Of a stretch of DNA of 17,544 bases, positions 14,201-17,544 are shown piece after piece. Source of the DNA: Methanomassiliicoccaceae archaeon (GTDB lineage: Archaea > Thermoplasmatota > Thermoplasmata > Methanomassiliicoccales > Methanomethylophilaceae). The stretch's first letter is position 1, and each line of letters opens with the position of its first letter. The notes below the pieces were generated by a model that saw nothing but the letters and a program-made list of their open reading frames with translations, did not search any database and was not told the origin of the DNA. The translations under genes and the position numbers were made by a program. The DNA is taken from positions 1 to 17,544 of the forward strand of contig JAIRTZ010000110.1 of NCBI GenBank assembly GCA_031254685.1, in the 5' to 3' direction.

Positions 14201-14904
14201 TGCGCCTTCGCCTCGTCAAGCTTGGACTGCGCCTCGAGATATTTGCGTGCCTCCACCATATCCTTTTCCAATTGCTCCAATTGCTTGTCGAGCTCCGTGA
14301 TAATGATCTGTATCTTTTCGATATTCGCCTCGGTCTCCGTCTTCTCCTTGTTGGCGCTCTCGAGATCGGCGTCAAAGCTTGCGATGCCGGATATGCTGTC
14401 AAGGATCCTCCTTCTTTCGAGGTTCCCCATCTGTACTATCCGAGTGACATCGCCTTGCTGAACGAGGTTGTAACCTTCTGCGCTGATCCTCGCCCTTGCC
14501 AAAAGATTGTCAAATTCGGTCATTGACGATTTTCCGTCGTTGACGTAGAAATAGGAACTGTAATTCTCCCCGTCCTGCGCCAATCTTACGAGCCTCGTTA
14601 ATTTTACGGTGTCGTCATCCCACGGTATCATGCGATCTTTATTGTCGAATACCAGCGAAACTTTCGTGAACTCCGCTTTGTTCTTAGTCTTGCCGCCGTC
14701 GAATATCAGATCCGTCAATTTACCGGCGCGTATCGCCTTGGAACTTTTCGGCCCCAATACGAAAAGAATTGCGTCAGAGATATTTGATTTTCCGGAGCCG
14801 TTCGGACCCGTCACTGCAAGATACCCTTCCATCAGCGGTATCGTCAGTTTTCCGCCGAATGATTTGAAATTTTCTAACTCTATCTGTCTTAGATACAAGC
14901 CCAT
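11284..14904 (-). CDS. smc: Chromosome segregation SMC ATPase
   Basis: Core ATPase of archaeal condensin, 1206 residues, the usual family length. The N-terminal half-head has Walker A GPNGSGKS (33-40). A long coiled coil runs from about 180 to 525, and the hinge from about 528 to 670 (GVHGTVMEL ... GELIDPAGAMTGGS). The returning coiled coil ends near 1030. The C-terminal half-head carries the ABC signature LSGGEKS (1088-1094) and Walker B YVLDEVD with Asp1116-Glu1117. A charged Ser/Lys/Glu tail (about 1180-1206) follows. ATG 14904 gives the family start GLYLRQIELENFKSFG. ATG 14946 would add 14 basic residues and fits the promoter about as well. The gene leads the smc-scpA-scpB operon. Confidence 0.95.
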   Translation of the reverse strand: MGLYLRQIELENFKSFGGKLTIPLMEGYLAVTGPNGSGKSNISDAILFVLGPKSSKAIRAGKLTDLIFDGGKTKNKAEFTKVSLVFDNKDRMIPWDDDTVKLTRLVRLAQDGENYSSYFYVNDGKSSMTEFDNLLARARISAEGYNLVQQGDVTRIVQMGNLERRRILDSISGIASFDADLESANKEKTETEANIEKIQIIITELDKQLEQLEKDMVEARKYLEAQSKLDEAKAQMVHRQLENAMSEADGIREEQIKSQNEIETLKKKKQDLIDRVEQLTSSLRSKEKEIEEKAGPEYKEVKGKIDAAKVEKAREGARIEGFLEDIGEQNDKIESDREQLAETEKELQTCVNTMSDVQRNLGVKKEALEKANKALNELRKSISSAGGEINTLQEKLQDTELKIDTKGGELQQSEVRLAKAEAAKEAAEQNVASFEDQLQQADFEIKDAEWNLKEFKEKSGAVDMSTHTSKIMAARKKESELEKQETELNAAYTRLSAEYESLKTEKRVTESVRQSDGVSAILELRDKGTLKGVHGTVMELASVNKDYETALSIAAGGKMQAVIVENDQVADDAINFLKKNKLGRVTFLPLNQIKEGKPRARAIMIEKEVIGYAIDLIKFKEIYRAAFWYVLGDTMVVDTLGDARRLMGGVRLVTKAGELIDPAGAMTGGSINPNATFKFGAASESKLDAVGTELRSVAAALDTLRQSLRDVRMELRSFDDEMHKVSSASADVQGKIAGYEAQLGVLRGKKKKAAEDLDAEKGKLAEVHKELNAASQELKKLADQLEALKNLRTEIREKMVQIAPADLQEKIQTTQDNVFNVQTEVNDLTTEYASLDAERDGIESRKKTLLKDIKAAEDKIAARLSEKEAAEKTIDRLNIDLEGLRRIEEDFESKISDLRDARDKILEDKISTESERDNVSEKISTKAGIAAGLEAKIQITEGIVAQLKEEAAQLTVTVTLPVPSEEELRRTIKSCETVMSKIGSVNLRAIDDFDERKERHTRLSDDVGKMNVRIKELTMLMESINKEKKGLFMGVYDGVNANFREIYAELSNGGEAYMKLENEESPFEAGLVINAKPRHGKLLRLEALSGGEKSLTALAFIFAIQELQPSPLYVLDEVDMFLDSVNAEMVARRIKKSSLKAQFVQVSLRKVTLALADHLIGVTRQPSGISKIIIQPDLAEVSKYESESESKSKDEGEAENKSKDGN

Positions 14905-14963
14905 CCCTTCCCGCGGAACGAATCTTTTGACCCGACTCCGATGCATCCCTGCCCTTTCAGGCG

Positions 14964-14993
14964 CATATATAATCCTGTTTACTATATATATAA
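14964..14993 (-). promoter_or_regulatory. Two TATA-like boxes before smc
   Basis: Two AT runs, at 14982-14993 (minus strand TATATATATAG type) and 14964-14973. The outer one is 41 bases from ATG 14946 and the inner one 64 bases from ATG 14904, so the pair does not decide between the two smc starts. Either or both may act as box A. Confidence 0.5.
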
Positions 14994-15011
14994 GTTATCC
15001 GACCGGACGGT

Positions 15012-15045
15012 GAAAAATATAAAAAGACAGGGGGAGGACCCCTGT
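15012..15045 (-). terminator. Hairpin and T-tract after the surface-protein gene
   Basis: On the minus strand, 37 bases after the adhesin stop, ACAGGGG/CCCCTGT form a seven-pair stem (15027-15033 with 39-45) around a five-base loop. It is followed at once by CTTTTTATATTTTTC (15011-15025). Stem plus T-tract is a convincing intrinsic-type terminator, placed just upstream of the smc promoter. Confidence 0.65.
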
Positions 15046-15081
15046 GTTTGCCGTTCGGGCCGATGTTCTCCGTTTTCCGGC

Positions 15082-17544
15082 TCAGAACTTGAAATCGACC
15101 TTCGTCCGATCCTTTTCTATGAGTATCTCCGCCGGCAGACCCTCCGATACGGATGACCTGCTCTTCGACACATCCGTTATGACAACGGTGTCGCCTTTGT
15201 CCACCGTTATCGAATAGTCTCCGTCCTTGTCCGTCATCACTTCTTTGCGGCCGCCGCCGTTCAGAGTGTATCCGATCTTCACGGCGAAGAGCCCCTTGCC
15301 GTTGTACGTGACCTTTCCGTAAACCTCTTCCTCATCGTCGTCAAGGAATATCAGCAGGAATATCAGGCCGATGAAGGCTACGATCAGCAATGACCATACC
15401 GGCACATCGTCATCGGACGGCGGTATGAATTTGACGGTCAGGTCGTTGATGTTCTCCGTTATGCTGCCGCGTGCGAATATCAGGCCTTCCGACCTCATCG
15501 GAGTGTTGTCGTTCCATACGACTTTGTGGCCGTCATCGGGTATCGCGGTTATCAGGACGGATGCTCCGTACGGTATGTCCATTATCGTGTACGTCTCGCC
15601 GGGGCCCAATGTGAACTCGTCCTCGCCGATCACCGTCCCTCCCATGGTAACGGTGTACTCGAACGATCCTCCGACGTCGGAGATCACCTTTACGGTAACT
15701 TCATACGTACTCGGTTCGGTGGCCGCGGTGATGACGATGTCGCCGTTCACGCTGACAAGGAACGTCACGACGTTGTCCGCCACTGTGTAATCAGTGCCTT
15801 CCGTTAATGCTGCGCCGTCCATCGTGACCGACGTTATCCCGGAAATGCGATATCCGGCGTCCGCCGTTATGGTAACGATCAGGTCGCTCTCTCCGTGGTA
15901 TGTGTCGGTGGGCGTCCATGATGCGACATTGCTTCCGATAACGTCGATCGTGTACTCGAACGGTTCGGCGACCACGACTATCAGAACATTGCCGTTCACA
16001 TTGTCGATGAACGTAACGACATTGCCTGACACTGTGTAACCGATCCCTTCCGTCAGCGGCGAGGTGTTCATCGTGACCGACGGTATTGCGCCGATGCCGT
16101 ATCCGGCGTCCATCGTGATTGTCACAGTAAGGCCGCTCTCGCCGTGGTATGTGCCGGTGGGCGTCCATGATGCGACATTGCTTCCGATGACGTCGACGAT
16201 GTAATCATTCGGCGCGGTCGTCACTGTTATCACAATGTCGCCGTCCACATCGACGAGGAATGTCACGACGTTGTCCGATACTGTGAAATCAGTGCCTTCC
16301 GTTAATGTTGCGGAGCCCATCGTGACCGACGATACACCTGCGATCTGGTATCCGGTGTTCGGAGTTATGGTGACAACGAGGTCGTTCTGGTCGTGATATG
16401 CGACATCCGGCGTCCATGATGAGACGCTGCTTCCGATGACATCCACGTCATATTCGTCCGGTTCGGCGGCCGCGGTTATCACAATGTCGCCCTCCACGTC
16501 AATGAGGAATGTCACTACGTTGTCCGTCACTGTGTAATCGGACCCTTCCGTTAATGTTGCGCCGTCCATCGTGACCGACGTTATCCCGGACACGTGATAT
16601 CCGGTATCCGCCGTTATGGTCACTTCCAGATCGTCCTGGCCGTGGTATGTGTCGGTCGGTGTCCATGATGTTATGTTGCTCCCGATCACGTCCACGTCGT
16701 ACATGACATTCATCGTGAAGAAGAAATCATCGTCGGCATCGATGACGAATGCCGGAGGCATCGCCTCTTTGGCGTGCGCACTGTCCTTCGTCACCGAGAT
16801 GAATGTGAACGCCAGCCCTTCGGGCAGCGTCATCGAACAGTCCCCGCTCGGATCGGTGAGGATCGTGAACGGGTAATCGCCCACTTTGAATTCTATCTCC
16901 GCGTCCTCCACAGGGTCGCCCGTGCCTGCCATGGTCACGTTCACCGTTATCGTGAACGATATGCCGAACTTCACCGGCAGCTGCACATCGTCGTTGCGCG
17001 AGGGTATCTCCCGTTCTTCTGTGACGGTATTCTGAACGATCTGACGGATGTCAATGATGTCCATGAGCGCGTACAGGTTGTCATCCTGCGTCGACACGGC
17101 ATTGGTCGTGTAAGCGAAATTGCAGTAGCCCGCCGGTACCGTCAGTATGCAGAACAGATCCGTCGGGTCCGTCAGGCCGTCCGGGAAGACGTACACGTCC
17201 ACGTCGGCCGATGCCGGGAACTCGGGCGCGACTATCTTCGCGTTGACGAAATACCCGGAGGTGCTCGTGGTGCTGACGGCGTCGATCGCCGCTTTTCCCG
17301 TTCCTGTCGAGTATGCGAAGACAACAGCCGTAACGTCGATTGTGAGTGTTGCGGCGGTGCTTGAACTGTTATTGCCGCCTCCTCTGCCTATGCCTGCGGC
17401 GTTGCCGGCGCCGCTGGATGCGTACACCGTTGCGTCATTCTCAAGTTTGCTCACGCCGCCGGCGCCGTCGAGACCGACCCCGCTGCCTCCTCCGCCGCCT
17501 CCGATGCCTGCGCCGTTGCCTGCGCCCGTTGCGGTAACGGTGCC
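15082..17544 (-). CDS. Large adhesin-like surface protein with tandem repeats and a C-terminal TM segment (N terminus missing)
   Basis: An in-frame partial gene of 820 visible codons; the frame is still open at base 17544, so signal peptide and N terminus lie outside. From the window edge: glycine-rich motifs GAGNGAGIG and GAGNAAGIG 38 residues apart; a beta-rich segment; an Ig/carboxypeptidase-regulatory-like domain (VNVTMAGTGDPVEDAEIEFKV...); four tandem 83-residue repeats with the core DVIGSN-SWTP-YHG; another beta domain; a single transmembrane helix VWSLLIVAFIGLIFLLIFL flanked by DDD and DDDEEE; and an 80-residue C-terminal beta domain with GKVTYNGKGLFAVKIGY (carboxypeptidase regulatory-like). 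NxS/T sites suggest glycosylation. It is probably a cell-surface binding protein of the adhesin-like class common in host-associated methanogens; the ligand is unknown. The internal GTG at 17454 is not its true start. Confidence 0.8.
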   Translation of the reverse strand, partial: GTVTATGAGNGAGIGGGGGGSGVGLDGAGGVSKLENDATVYASSGAGNAAGIGRGGGNNSSSTAATLTIDVTAVVFAYSTGTGKAAIDAVSTTSTSGYFVNAKIVAPEFPASADVDVYVFPDGLTDPTDLFCILTVPAGYCNFAYTTNAVSTQDDNLYALMDIIDIRQIVQNTVTEEREIPSRNDDVQLPVKFGISFTITVNVTMAGTGDPVEDAEIEFKVGDYPFTILTDPSGDCSMTLPEGLAFTFISVTKDSAHAKEAMPPAFVIDADDDFFFTMNVMYDVDVIGSNITSWTPTDTYHGQDDLEVTITADTGYHVSGITSVTMDGATLTEGSDYTVTDNVVTFLIDVEGDIVITAAAEPDEYDVDVIGSSVSSWTPDVAYHDQNDLVVTITPNTGYQIAGVSSVTMGSATLTEGTDFTVSDNVVTFLVDVDGDIVITVTTAPNDYIVDVIGSNVASWTPTGTYHGESGLTVTITMDAGYGIGAIPSVTMNTSPLTEGIGYTVSGNVVTFIDNVNGNVLIVVVAEPFEYTIDVIGSNVASWTPTDTYHGESDLIVTITADAGYRISGITSVTMDGAALTEGTDYTVADNVVTFLVSVNGDIVITAATEPSTYEVTVKVISDVGGSFEYTVTMGGTVIGEDEFTLGPGETYTIMDIPYGASVLITAIPDDGHKVVWNDNTPMRSEGLIFARGSITENINDLTVKFIPPSDDDVPVWSLLIVAFIGLIFLLIFLDDDEEEVYGKVTYNGKGLFAVKIGYTLNGGGRKEVMTDKDGDYSITVDKGDTVVITDVSKSRSSVSEGLPAEILIEKDRTKVDFKF
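15706..16701 (-). repeat. Four tandem 249-base (83-residue) repeats
   Basis: Units at 16453-16701, 16204-16452, 15955-16203 and 15706-15954, each exactly 83 codons with no length variation. Each starts at the tyrosine of Y-x-(V/I)DVIGS and ends in a short proline-acid linker such as EPDE. Shared core features are SWTP, Y-H, VTIT-x-x-x-GY, SVTM, LTEG, NVVTF and GDIVI. The units look like stacked beta-sandwich modules projecting the rest of the protein from the cell. Confidence 0.95.
17386..17526 (-). repeat. Glycine-rich GAGN-x-AGIG motifs
   Basis: Two copies, at 17500-17526 and 17386-17412, with the same preceding V-x-A-S/T pattern and a period of 38 residues. Such motifs recur many times in large adhesins and probably form turns of a beta solenoid. 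The array probably continues beyond the window. Confidence 0.65.

Noticed and set aside
11807..14461. Several open frames on the plus strand opposite smc
   Set aside because: All lie against the SMC coiled coil and show the low-complexity Ser/Leu composition of coiled-coil antisense, with no domain or start signal.
15706..16701. Regular 249-base repeats considered as a CRISPR or satellite array
   Set aside because: They keep one reading frame, have no short repeat/unique spacer pattern, and vary mainly as protein modules.
17346..17537. Plus-strand cysteine/arginine/leucine-rich open frame at the right edge
   Set aside because: It is the complement of the glycine-rich adhesin repeats; the composition is an artefact of that strand.

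Overview
The window reads as archaeal chromosome, most likely a methanogen of the Thermoplasmata/Methanomassiliicoccales type. The sequence shows KEOPS Kae1, Nop5, aIF5A with a deoxyhypusination motif, an archaeal Sm protein, tRNAs without encoded CCA, AT-rich TATA boxes about 33 bases before several start codons (nearly leaderless transcripts), an ArsR-HTH plus V4R-like regulator resembling methanogen MsvR proteins, and a very large repeat-rich surface protein. The lineage is inferred; no methanogenesis gene is present. Coding density is high and no gap without a gene exceeds about 180 bases.

Layout. Bases 1-555 (minus): a small CxxC thioredoxin/glutaredoxin-like gene overlapping the start of kae1, which runs off the left edge. 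Bases 669-859 (plus): TATA box and tandem tRNA-Val(GAC) and tRNA-Gly(CCC). Bases 904-2592 (plus): rtcA and arfC (riboflavin/F420 precursor reductase, TTG start), translationally coupled. Bases 2585-3316 (minus): HTH-V4R regulator, divergent from an mtnA - class II aldolase - nop5 run (3471-6134). The two divergent promoters carry the same 8-mer at the same place between TATA box and start. Bases 6149-7415 (plus): aIF5A and agmatinase speB.

The most unusual region is 7338-8231. A HEPN/MNT toxin-antitoxin pair (hepT-mntA, minus strand, AT-richer than its surroundings) lies between two copies of the last 26 codons of speB. Forty-four bases are identical, then five of six codon differences are synonymous. 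This looks like insertion of a foreign segment that brought its own speB 3' end, restored the gene, and pushed the native 3' end 816 bases downstream.

Bases 8274-9856 (minus): Sm-like RNA-binding protein and phosphoglucosamine mutase. Bases 9893-14904 (minus): the whole SMC condensin operon smc-scpA-scpB, in which the scpA frame stays open far into scpB. Bases 15012-17544 (minus): a hairpin/T-tract terminator and a large partial adhesin-like surface protein with glycine-rich motifs, four tandem 83-residue repeats and a transmembrane segment near its C terminus.

Functionally the window is mostly housekeeping: tRNA modification, RNA processing, translation factor modification and polyamines, chromosome condensation and cell-surface sugars. 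Onto this are added one recently acquired defence/TA cassette, one regulated operon probably handling 5-deoxyribose or 5-methylthioribose phosphates, and one cell-surface protein.
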